Source of the DNA: Pratylenchus scribneri
Taxonomy: Eukaryota > Nematoda > Chromadorea > Rhabditida > Pratylenchidae
Length of the DNA: 64,000 nucleotides
Reading direction: 5' to 3'
Assembly: GCA_030063045.1 (NCBI GenBank)
Contig: JAQSEB010000021.1
Coordinates: 2,046,001-2,110,000 of the forward strand
This document shows positions 32,551 through 43,142 of this stretch, one piece after another. Below the pieces are notes generated by a model. The model was not told the DNA's origin. It saw only the letters and a program-made list of their open reading frames with translations, and ran no database searches. Both the position numbers and the translations under genes were made by a program. Position 1 is the stretch's first letter; every line of letters starts with the position of its first letter.

Positions 32551-35210
32551 ATGATTAAAAGTTACCTTACTTTATTTGTTCTTTTATTTTTGCTTATATC
32601 CATTTTCTGTCAATTAGGCGAATGCAGTGGGAAGGGAAAAAGCGGTAAAAAGAAAAAAGGAAGTAGTAGCAGCAACAAAAATGTCACAAATACTAGTGCT
32701 GGGAAAATTGAGGCGGAAATATCGGAATTGGCCGATTTTGAAGATTCCTTACAAAAACTTGCCAGCAAGGAGCAGAAAAGTAAGGAAAAAGACAAAACCG
32801 TCGCCTCTGGCTCATCGTCTATTTTGGCTAAGTATAAAGAACAACGTAATGAGGCAATAGCTAATCATCTGGCTGATAGACTTTCGCAATTCACTAGTAT
32901 ATCATATTTTTTATAATTAATTTTTAAATTGTTTAAGTCAAATCTTATTTGAACAACGAAATTGCGGTAAATTTTTAAAATTTTTTTTATTTTATTTGTA
33001 TTATTAAAGTCACCTAACACGAATGATGATTATAATATTCTCCTTGAGGATGCTGTAGAACATCTAAAAAATGATCCCGAAAAAACAATGTAAGTGATAC
33101 CAGTGCTTATTTCGGTATCGATATCTAGGAAGAGAAAAGGGTCACTGAGGTCATCAATTTTAGAATGATTCAGAGATGTGTGAGTGATATCTTATCCCAG
33201 AATTACCCTAGCACTAATTCTCATGCGAGTTGGAACAAAAGGGATACAAAATACAAATGTACCGTTGTTCCGATATATCCAAAAAATTTTCAATTTTAAG
33301 CCATTGAAATTAGTATCAAATGAACTTCGATATTAAAAGAATCTAAATTCTAAAATTAAATATTATAAAAACAAGCCTAATAGTTAGTGTGTCATTTTCA
33401 CTTTTATATGGTCTCAAAAATGATTTTAACTTATTAAATTAATTTATCTATAACATAAAATATTTACCAGTGACAAAATTATCGGAATAATCAATGAAGG
33501 GCTTCAAAAGAGAAAATTACGCTACATTCGATTGATTGCGGCCGGCAGTTTACGCCAACACGATAAACATTACAATTATGATAAGGAGGGACGCGACCTC
33601 TATGATGCTACAATGAAATTATTGGAATCCCATGGAACTGATTATCCAAGAAATTATAAACAAATGCTTCAAATTTTGGCTATTTATAAGCTGGCATTGG
33701 TTAAACTGGTAGTTCTTTTACTTACAATGCATCAAAGAAAATATTTTTGCATTAATAAAAATTATGTCATTTTTTTATTTTTTTGACTATAATAAATTAA
33801 TAATTTATTTAAAAAATAAGAATAATTTAATTTATAAGAATTTTTAAAAATATTTTTTAAACATTTCCAAATAGATTGCTGAACATTTCCAAGTCGGTCC
33901 AATCAAAGTCATAGTTACCGTTGAAGACATGCATTTGTTTGAGTCGGAGCAAGAATTTTTGAAAAAATTGGAATATATACCAATTTTGGGCAACAATGGG
34001 CCTGAAGGGAATTTGTTCAAAATCCCAAGTCAAGTGGAAAAAATGGACCCAAATGATGTCACACTGGTCATTTTGCTCGATGGTTTGCTTTTTTTTAAAT
34101 ACAGCTAGTTTTTTAAAGTTCCAGCTTGTTAATTTTGTCTAGAGTACCAGATTAATTCATATATGTTTCTTAATTACAGTAATCTTTAAAAACTGAAAAC
34201 CTTTCAAAAATTACGAGGTACTTTCCCATTATCGGGGGGACCAAGTCATTATCGGGGGGACCGGGTCATTATCGGGGGGACCGGGTCAAAATCGGGGGAC
34301 CGAGTCAATATCGGGGGGACAGAGGACAATATCGGGGTAGAATGGTTAAATAGGAAAAGATAATGAGAAGGATGAAGAAGAAGAAGAAGAAGATGATGAT
34401 GATGAAGAAGAAGTTGATGATGATGATGAAGAAAAAGATGATGATGATGAAGAAGAAGATGAGGATGATGAAGAAGAAGATGATGATGATGAAGAAGAAG
34501 ATGATGAAGAAGATGATGATGATGAAGAAGAAGATGAAGATGAAGAAGAAGATGAGGATGATGAAGAAGAAGTTGATGATGATGAAGAAGAAGATGATGA
34601 AGAAGATGATGATGATGAAGATGAAGAGATCTTCATCATCTTCCTAATCATCCTATATAAATATTATAGATCTTGCCCACCCGTCCCCCCGATATTGACC
34701 CGCTCCCCCCGATAATGACTTGGTCCCCCCGATAATGATCCGGTCCCCCCGATAATGACTTGGTCCCCCCGATAATGGGAAAGTACCAATTACGATAATT
34801 TGGAAATTTGATGGATTAATTTCGAGATTTATTTAGAGTAATTTAAAATATTTTTATCGTCAAGTCAGCTGTGAAGTATTTTAAAAAATAATTATTCATT
34901 CATATCTTTATAAAACATTTTTAATTTATTTAAAATAATCACAATCATTAATTAATTGATTTCCATAGGCGGCATTGAAATGACAACAAATGTAATCAGA
35001 TCCTACGGGAAAGAACATGCCAAGCAGCTGATTTTAATGGAAACTTCCATAAACAAGAATAGGAAAGTGACTAATATGAAAGAAAAAAATGGGCTACGCG
35101 AAAGTCGAAAACAATTTAGAGCAGAAGTGATACCATTGCCCAAAACTTTTTTTGCTCATAGTGTTTACCAACAGGCAAAAATCCATTATGTCAAATTGGA
35201 GAAAAATTAA
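32551..35210 (+). CDS. secreted protein gene of unknown family, hAT-like element in the last intron
   Basis: The protein starts MIKSYLTLFVLLFLLISIFC, a strong signal peptide, followed by a Gly/Ser/Lys stretch and a Lys/Glu/Ala helix. Exons: 32551-32896, about 33011-33090 (SPNTNDDYNILLEDAVEHLK), 33471-33708 (IIGIINEGLQKRKLRYIRLI), 33875-34082 (VEDMHLFESEQEFLKKLEYI) and 34969-35210 (YGKEHAKQLILME to VKLEKN-stop). Junctions after the second exon are phase-consistent; the exon 1 to 2 junction as drawn gives TAA in frame, so a small exon or another donor is missed, or the gene is broken. The last intron holds the element at 34218. A globular extracellular protein, possibly delivered to a host, is inference. 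Confidence 0.6.
34218..34787. mobile_element. hAT-like element with phrase-repeat termini and a GAT/GAA core
   Basis: GGTACTTTCCCATTATCGGG at 34218 is exactly inverted at the right end (to 34787). Inward, both arms are tandem 20-21-bp phrases such as GGACCAAGTCATTATCGGGG and GGACCGGGTCATTATCGGGG, over about 100 bp. AATTACGA occurs directly outside both ends (34210-34217 and 34788-34795), an 8-bp target duplication as made by hAT transposases. The core (about 34362-34655) is a GATGAA trinucleotide microsatellite. There is no transposase, so it is non-autonomous. Confidence 0.85.
34362..34655. repeat. GAT/GAA trinucleotide microsatellite
   Basis: About 290 bases of interspersed GAT, GAA, AAG and GAG triplets form the core of the hAT-like element. 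The poly-Ser and Met/Lys open frames across it are artefacts. Confidence 0.9.
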
Positions 35211-35376
35211 TCCAATGGGGTGGATATGCAGAATGGAAGAGAAAAATTTGCTAACAAGATTTTTAATTCATTTTATGGAAGAAGAAATTTATTTTTATCA
35301 TTTTTCGGACTGGTTGAGAATCTTGTATAATCTTTTATAATGGATTTTATCATTCTTTTCTGAAACATATTAACTA

Positions 35377-36203
35377 GGGTTGCTCAAAGTCGGTTTTAAA
35401 CCGAGGTTTCCGGTTTTCGGTTTTCTCGGTTTTCCAATGTCGGTTTTCGGTTTCGGTTTGAAAAAATTCTCGGTTTTCGGTTTTCCGGTTTTTCGGTTTT
35501 TTGAAAAATGGTCAAAAAAATTTTTAAAAATTTAATTTTTCATAAAATTTTGCAAAAAAATCAAAGAAAATTTATTCAAATATCACATAACCAATATTTT
35601 ACTTCAATTTTTAGTTATTCTTCTAAGTTTGCTTCAACAAAAAAGACCGAAAAGAGAAAATATTTCAAAAAAGCCCAACAGAGAAAAATTTTAGCCTAAA
35701 TAATTCACAAAAAGAAGAATTTCGAATAAAAATGGCCCTGCAGGGAGAAAAATTAGAAAAGAAAGGCCATAAATGAAATAATTTATATTAAAAATGCCCG
35801 TTTAAGCAAAAAATTTCAGTTGAAGATAGTTTTGAATAAAAAAAATAGACCAAAAATTTCTTGGAGGGTAAAATTAAAGGCAAAGATGGCCATAGAGTAA
35901 AAAATCAGACAAAAATAGACCCGAAAGGAAAAATATTAAACTAAAAATGATCCAAAAGATAATATTTTAAGCCTAAAAATGGCCCGTTAGGGAAAATTTT
36001 TAATTAAAAATGGTCGAATAAGGTAAAATTTTAACCAAAAATTGTCCCTCAAGGTGAAAAATAAAAACCGAAAAACCGTCGGTTTGGACCCTCGGTTTTC
36101 GGTTTTCGCGGTTTTCGAACCTCGGTTTCGATTTCGGTTTTTGGGCCAAAAAACCCGGTTTTCGGTTTCGGTTTCGGTTCGGTTAACCGACTTTGAGCAA
36201 CCC
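35377..36203. mobile_element. 827-bp element of CGGTTTTCGGTTT phrases with TA target duplication
   Basis: GGGTTGCTCAAAGTCGGTT at 35377 and its exact inverse at the right end (to 36203), each abutted by TA, suit a Tc1/mariner-type TA duplication. Both ends carry arrays of CGGTTTTCGG/CCGAAAACCG variants. The interior repeats units like AAAAATGGCCC...AGG..AAAATTTTA about every 45 bases. Confidence 0.8.
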
Positions 36204-37273
36204 TATTTCACACCATTGATTTTCAGCTGTCACAACAAAATCCTTATATGAAAAATTCTTTGTTTGAAGTCATAATTAATTGTTATTAAAAATATTATTA
36301 GTATTTAAGCAACAAGAAGCTGAAAATATTTAATAAAAAAAAATTGTTAAATTGTATAAAAAAGAAAAATATACAAATCTAGAATTTGTTGAAATTGAAG
36401 TATATTTTGGATTATTTTGCTACAGAGCGTATGGTACACAAATCCATTAGATGCAATTTATAAGTTAAACACATTCCGCAGTTAAAATTATTTATCATTA
36501 TCAGAATTAATATTAATATGGAAAGAATAGAGGAATTCTGGGAAAATACTAAAAAGTTAAAAAAATTAACAATGATAAATCTTCTAAAATACCCCGATTT
36601 TAAATTGAGTTCATTGGGAAAGCCAACATCACAAAGGGACATCAATCAAATGGGGATTAAGATTGAAATGGAATTGTCTTGGGAAAATTGCCTTTCGCAA
36701 ATTTATTGAAAAAAAATTCTCAATTGTGGCGACGATGATTGAATGATGAACTTTTTTGTTCTTTCTGATTGATAAATGCACAATGAAATGATGAAATAAA
36801 ATCTGAATATAAGCTGGGAGTGGAATGAACACAAAGTATGTGGAATGAACAAAAGGGTCATTTTCTCCAATTTTCCATATTCAATGCTGGGATTGTTGAC
36901 ATATCTGCCATCAATCTTCATTGTTCTTTGTGTTGTTGGTCCCATACGCATGCAGCATTCACTGAAATAAATTGTCATTATCCTATGGATGAGTCACAGA
37001 TTAATTTCAAAATATGAACAATTCTTATTTTCCATTCTTTCTCAACCATTATTTTTTTATTCAAAATTAATTATTTCATTTGGAATAAATCCAATGAAAA
37101 ATAAATTTATAATCCGCATAGACTTTTATCGCATTCCGTCAACTTTTTCTATTACTCCAACATTTTCTCCATTTTTATTATCATTTATAAACTAATGTCC
37201 AATTAATTATCCTCAAAATAAAATTGCTGATTAAGCAAATTTTGAAAATAATATTTCCTATTAAAAATTCAAA
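36204..37273. promoter_or_regulatory. 5' flank of SPRY copy 4, shared with 46390-47061
   Basis: No gene. From about 36600 the sequence resembles that upstream of SPRY copy 6: GTTCATTGGGAAAGC.AA.AT, CAAATGGGGATTAA.ATTGA and GATGAGTCACAGATT are shared, as is the stretch just before the ATG. An inverted version lies upstream of SPRY copy 1. Confidence 0.5.
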
Positions 37274-38642
37274 ATGAATCAACAAAATGGACAACAACAA
37301 ATTCTGAAACAATGGAATGAAATTAACAAAATGAAGGAAGAAATGGCTGTAAAAAAGCGCAGAATGAGTGACGAAATTGTCGAGAAGGAACATAAAATGA
37401 TGGATGAAATTATGAAACGAATGGTTAAAAACATTGAGGAAATTGCTCTGCTGAAAAAAGAGAATTTAGCATTGAAAATGAAAATGGCAAAAATGGAGGC
37501 TTCTTTGAAAGCAGTTAATTTTATAAAATATTCCATCAAAATTTCATTTGGCATTTTTAAAGGGGAATTTGTCAATTAATTGGCCAGCAGGGTTGCCATC
37601 CGAATTGGTGAATGAATTGTTTTTCTCAATGCCATTGGAAAATGCTTTTGGTCTTCTGGTCAAAATGCCAAATGGCCTTTTGGCCGGAAATGTTCAGAAA
37701 ATGATTAATGACATTAAAATAGTAGAATATTTATAGAAAATTAAATAATAGTGACTTTTTAAGGCAATGAAGGAGAACAAATTGAATGTGGCGGATTGTG
37801 GATCAAATTTGGTCATTACTGAGGGAGGATTAGTTGCGAAGCATTCCGGCCCAACTGGTAAAAATAAAATCGTCTTATTTCTTATGTATTTAATTATTAT
37901 TTTTAGAAAGTAATTCTGTTCGAGCTATTTTACCAATTCCAACTTTCACTTTGAATTTGAATGCAATCAATAAACCAACAATTGTATTCTACTTTGAAAT
38001 AGAAATTCTCGCCATTAATGGGTAATTAATTTGGTTTTACATTTTTATTTAGAAATTATAAATTTTACAAAATTTGTTTTCTTAAAAATTTAGAACAAGC
38101 TTAAAATTATTTTTATCATTTTCAAACGAAATAAATTCATTTATCAAAATTCTAATTGATCAATAATTTATTCATTATACAGGGTTAGTGTTGGCATTGG
38201 ATTTTGTGATCAACAATTTCCATTGCAAGGCAAAGGAATTGGACATGAGAACAATTCAATTGGAATTTGGCACAAAAATGAAATTTGGATTGATGGATCT
38301 TGGACAAAAATTGGAAATGACTCTGAAGAATTCATCAAAGGAGATTTTGTTGGCCTCGGAATAATCCATCGTTCAAATTCCAAAATAGAATGTTTTACTA
38401 CTTGGAATGGCCAATTGTTAGGTAAAATAATTGAAATTTAATAAAATATTTATATTAGAGAAAAAATATAACAAAGTATTCTATAAACTAATTCAAATTC
38501 AGGGAAGACCGAATTGCCATCAAAATTCATTACAATGCAATTGTTCCCCGCTGTCGATTTATTCTATGCTGGTGATTCGATCCGAGCAAATTTTATGAAG
38601 GAATCGTGGCAATTCAAGGAATTCGGAAGTGTCCTTGTATAA
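37274..38642 (+). CDS. SPRY protein (copy 4): coiled coil, F-box-like helix, SPRY domain
   Basis: Six exons, all introns GT-AG and in phase: 37274-37513, 37563-37721, 37764-37857, 37907-38021, 38183-38421, 38503-38642; 328 residues. Residues 1-80 form a Lys/Glu/Met-rich coiled coil. Residues about 85-130, LPSELVNELFFSMPLENAFG, look like an F-box or related helical adaptor. From about 140 the SPRY/B30.2 fold runs: DCGSNL, SVRAILPIP, YFEIEIL, VGIGFCDQ, GDFVGLGIIHRSN, WNGQLLGK, LFPAVDLF, IRANFMKE. If the F-box reading is right, the SPRY domain would present substrates to an SCF ubiquitin ligase; this is inference. No signal peptide. Nearly identical to copy 6, introns included. Confidence 0.82.
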
Positions 38643-39840
38643 GAATTTGGCAATAATACTGGCAAGAAAAATAAAATAATTAGGATGGATGAATCAATCA
38701 ACTTAATTCCCATTTCCCATACAATTATTTATTTAATTTATTCAATTTAATTTTTGAAGGAAATGAACATAAATTCATTAAGATTCACTTATTTTATTTT
38801 TGATTCATTTAAATATTTCAATTTCGGATAAAAATAAACACATAAATGTTTACTGCTTTCATTTAATGAATATTGGGCCTTTAGTAACAAATAAAGAACA
38901 ATTAAACTTTTTGCTATTTTAAATTTCTTTGATTAAATTCTATAAAATATAGCGCTGAATGGAATTTTTTTGATTTGATTTGGTAAGATTCTAAATTAAA
39001 TATTTCTGAGCCAAAGATCACCAAATTAATTCAAATGTTTTGCCGATGGCAATTTTCCCAAACATTTCAATCAAATTCAAACAGACAATTGAGAATAAAA
39101 GCGGATTAATGAATTTTGTATCATTCTACAAATTTTAGAAAAATTCCCTATTATAAAATGCACATTGTAACTTTTTTGATTGGCTGGGAAATTTACATTA
39201 GGCAAAACAATTTTTGAATTTTTCATTCATTCATTTTGGGCAAAGTTCCAAAATGGGGATTTTAGAATTGCCTCCTTTCAAATTTCCTCCATTGTTGATT
39301 TTCATTTGGTATGTAAATATTAATAAATGTCATTTTTCCCCATGAAAAAATTGAGAAATTCTTCTTTTTTTTTGATTTATGAGTACAAAATTCAATAAAA
39401 TTTATAATTTGTTAGCGATTCAATTCGCTTGAACTTTGGAAAAAGAAGAATGGAAATTCAAAAAATTCGGAAGTTTCTTTCTTGAATAAGAATTTGAGAG
39501 GCAAAAAACGCAGATGGATCCATCGGTGCTAGGTCATCTCCACAATTCTGCAATTATGGGCGTTTTCAACTATAATAAATCGGAAACCGGTTTTAGACCC
39601 CTAAAACCTTATACCATTTTGTAGATCTCATCGAGGCGCATCGAATTTAGATAAAAGTTCAAAAAAGATATTAAATGAAAATAAAGCATGAAATTAAATA
39701 AATGGATCAATCTTCTTTTTTTTTGGTGTCGAATTGGATGATCATTCAAAGAAGGAATAAATTAAATGATAAAATTTATTGGAAATAAATGATTGGTCCA
39801 TATTCATTTTTTTGCCTTCCTTGTCATATTTGCCAAATTC
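38643..39840. other. 3' flank of SPRY copy 4, duplicated at 48458-49500, with an SPRY scrap
   Basis: The flank matches the downstream region of copy 6 almost base for base in long stretches (for example CTGAGCCAAAGATCACCAAA and AACAGACAATTGAGAATAAA). At about 39414-39487 lies a frameshifted scrap of an SPRY last exon (SIRLNFGK then out of frame), and at 39580-39660 a fragment related to the fold-back element at 23921 (AAACCGGTTTTAGACCCC). Confidence 0.55.
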
Positions 39841-39980
39841 TTATTCAAGGACACTTCCAAATTCTTTGAATTGCCATTCTTCTTTCACGAAATTTGAGCG
39901 GATTGAATCTCCAGCAAAGTATAAACTGACAGCGGGGAAAAATTGTATTGTGTTGAATTTTGACGGCAATTCGGTCTTCC
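39841..39980 (-). pseudogene. solo last exon of an inverted SPRY gene
   Basis: On the minus strand this 140-nt exon, with acceptor TTCAG, encodes KTELPSKFNTIQFFPAVSLY, SIRSNFVKEEWQFKEFGS and VLE-stop. It corresponds in position and orientation to the last exon of copy 7 (49513-49652), so it is what remains of the inverted partner in the other duplicate. The rest is gone, and the compound palindrome begins 170 bases further on. Confidence 0.8.
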
Positions 39981-40149
39981 CTGAATTTGAATTCAACTCA
40001 ATTTATGTCAATAAAAAGAGGAATTTTTTCTGCATCAGAATTTTTAATTTTCATCTTTTTTAATTAATTTTATTTGGTATAATGATTTTATTTAATTATT
40101 TTATCATTAAATTCCATGATTTTGCTTTTTTTGTTGCACTATTTCGCTG

Positions 40150-41395
40150 CAGAGAAAAAAAAATCGCTGGCGTGTCTCGCAGAGTTTTCAAATTACGCGG
40201 GTATGCATTATTTAAAAAACGCAAATGGTTGCATTATTTAAAAAACGCAAATGGTTGCATTATTTAAAAAACGCAAATTTTTTGATTTATAACATTCCAG
40301 TGGAGCGCGGAAGTCAAAAAGGAGATGCGGGGGATTAAGCCGGATATAGGGGGATTAAGGAGGATTAAGGGGGGTTGGGGTTAAGCCCCGAAATGGATGG
40401 GAAATGGTCCGGAATGCCACTGGAAGGTCGGGAAGTGGGATGAAGGCCCTAAAAGTGCGCGGGATATATCCGGATATAGGGGGATTAAGGTTGATATAGG
40501 AGAGATTAAGCTAGATTAAGCTTAGTTATGGGCTATAGGGTCTAGGGTTCGAAGCATAGGAATCTCGTCAAGCCGGAACAAAACAGCCAAATCCGGCGCG
40601 CGCCCATGTATTTCGGGGCTTAACCACCCTTATTCCTCTTTAATCCCCCTATATTCGGCTTAATCTCGTACACTCTCCGACCTCTGTTACACTTCCCTGA
40701 CCTTCCAGTGGCCTTCCGGGCCATTTCACATGCATTTCGGAGCTTAATCCCCGTTAATCCTCCTTATTCCCCCTATATCCGGATATATCCCGCGCACTTT
40801 CAGGGCCTTCGTTCCACTTCACGACCTTCCAGTGGCCTTCCGGACCATTTCCCATGCATTTCGGGGCTTAACCCCCTTAATCCTCTTTAATCCCCTATAT
40901 CCGGCTTAATCCCGCGCATCTCCTTTTTGACTTCCGCGCACCACTGAAATGTTATAAATCAAAAAATTTGCGTTTTTTTTAAATAATGCAACAAATTTGC
41001 GTTTTTTTAAATAATGCAACAATTTGCGTTTTTATCATTTTTTTAAATAATGCGAAGGCACCTCAAATTATTTTGAAAACTTGCGAGACACGCTTGCGGG
41101 ACTCGCTGGCGGAAATCGCGCTATGTAACCACACATCCCGCCAGCGGAAAAACACCGGGCGATTTTCGGTCGAGCGATTCGGTCGGAGTGGTCACATAAG
41201 AAAATCGCCGGCTGTCAGCGATTTTCCGCCCAGCGAGACTCGCTGGGCGATTCGGTCGGCGTGGTCACATAGAAGACCAGCGATTTTCAGTCGAGCGTTT
41301 TCAGCTGGCGATTCTCGTTCCTATGTAACCAAACAAAAAAGTCTCGCAGCGGAAAATCGCGGCGGAAAATCGCGCTATATGACCGAAGGGTAAGA
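40150..41395. mobile_element. compound palindromic element(s), nested inverted repeats, GC-rich
   Basis: Outer arms: GCGTGTCTCGCAGAGTTTTC (40170) faces GAAAACTTGCGAGACACGC (to 41095). Next come tandem units of about 26 bp, ATTATTTAAAAAACGCAAAT, at 40205-40285 and inverted at 40965-41052. Inner arms: GTGGAGCGCGGAAGTCAAAA (about 40301) faces TTTTTGACTTCCGCGCACCA (40925). The centre is repeats of GGGGATTAAGCCGGATATAG. On the right, 41095-41395 holds a further GC-rich array with AAATCGCGCTATGTAACC and GCGATTTTCGGTCGAGCG repeats. It looks like one element inserted in another. Open frames here are not genes. Confidence 0.75.
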
Positions 41396-41817
41396 TTTGT
41401 GAAGGGCCAAATCATCATCAAAAATTTCCTCCGTTTTTGATCCTATCTTCTTTTTTCTATTCAATTCCATTTATGCAATATTGATGCCGCCTTTTTCCCG
41501 ATGGCAAAGATGAGAGGCTCTTATTGTAATTTTTGATTTATGAATATAAAATACAATACCCTTTCCCCAATATTTTCTCATAAATAATTTTATGGAAAAC
41601 TTGCCTCCACCCCTTGCAAAAAATTTCATCATTTTTCTTCATTATTTACCCCATGTTGGCCTTCTTTGATTTTTAAAAAAAAATTTGTTCAATTTCTCTA
41701 ATTCATTTTATTTTATTTGATCAAAATTCAATTCAAGAGATTCAGAAGAAAATTATCATAAATATTCAGGAAAATTAAAAATAATTCAAAAGAAAATAAA
41801 TAAAGTCGAGAAAAATG

Positions 41818-42091
41818 AATCAACAAAATGAAGAAAAAAAATAGCAGAAAAGAGAAAAATGATGGAGAATAGAAAAATTTAAGAAAAAAGGTAAAATTAT
41901 TTGAAATAGAATTTTGGATGGATTTTTAAAAAATTAAAACTATTTTCAGTTGTCAAAATCATCAATTCATCGTTATGGATTACCGAATGAATTGCTTAAA
42001 AAATTGTTTATCTCATTAACCTTGGAAAATTCTTTTGGTCTTCTTGCCAAAATTCCAAATGTCCGTTTGGCCAGAAATGTTCAAAAATGAT
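41818..42091 (+). pseudogene. SPRY gene 5' fragment
   Basis: ATGAATCAACAAAATGAAG at 41816 matches the start of the coiled-coil exon but stops after about 10 codons. At 41970-42090 a broken exon 2 follows with YGLPNELLKKLFISLTLENS and PNVRLARNVQK-stop. No SPRY exons follow, so it is a remnant. Confidence 0.7.
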
Positions 42092-43142
42092 AAATTGCAT
42101 TAAAAAAAACCTTTATAACCAAATATCTTTATTCAAAAATGAATAGAAAAAGAAATTTATTTGCTAGGTCTTCTTCATGAAATTGAATAATTATTTTTCT
42201 TCCCTTTCCCATCAGTTTCCATTACACCTATCCCCAATACCATTTCCTATTCCTTGATCCATTATTCGTATTTCGAATCCATTTTCTTTCAAAATCCACA
42301 TTCTTTACCCCAATTTCCCCCCCCCCCCCCCCCCCCACTTTCCCATTTTTTCTGAACTCGTTATTACGTGATTTTTATTCATTTTTTCTTACCCCAATTT
42401 TTTTGAACCCTTTATTATGTCACATTTATTCCATTTTCAAATCAACATCAGCAGAAAATAAGGTTTGATTTATGGTTAGCAATCTCTTTTCCGAACAGAT
42501 GGCCAAAAATAACAAACTAAAAATGTCAATAAATATTCTTTAATATTCATTTAAATTCACAATAAATTCCAAAATCCACCGAACTTAATCTAATTAGTAT
42601 CTTTTATTCGCTCTAATTGACTAGCCCAGAAGATGTAATTAAGTTGTATTAAATTATCATATTCAGTAATAATTGATTTTTTCTATAGATGCCTGCTCAG
42701 ATAATAAGTAGAATACAAATTAACAAGACTTGGTTTATCTTGTCGTGGCTAGCTAAATGAATTCCTCTCCTTTATCTTGATAGTTCACACTCACCCCAAC
42801 CCCTCATTTGTGTGCGCACATTATAGTTCCCCCATTTTACCAGATCCGCCCAAATGTTGTTTGAATAATATCCCTCTCCCTCGATCCCCCCACCAAATCA
42901 TTGACTACGATTTATCAATATGAATGATCAACACACATTTTGGGCAGAAAAAGCCTCTGATATAATATTCACATCGGAATATAGTTTTCAATCAGATTTC
43001 TTCATAAAAATTCCCTTCCCTAAGAGAAGAAGTAATTTAAATTGAAAATGGACACTTATTAATGATTTGTTTAATAAATTTTTTAAAGATCAATTTAATT
43101 ATTTTCAGCAAAATTTTTAATAGTGTATAATTCAAAAAGAAT
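42092..43142. other. intergenic, with a 20-base C run at 42317-42336
   Basis: Apart from the C homopolymer there is nothing I can support: no frame, no RNA, no inverted repeat. The final 200 bases should hold the promoter of the secreted-protein gene at 43143. Confidence 0.45.

Noticed and set aside
34346..34651. poly-Ser (minus) and Met/Lys-rich (plus) open frames
   Set aside because: They are translations of the GAT/GAA microsatellite inside the hAT-like element.
40986..41393. 135-residue plus-strand frame
   Set aside because: It lies wholly in the GC-rich inverted-repeat array, and its repeated FSV/SAG phrases mirror the DNA repeats.
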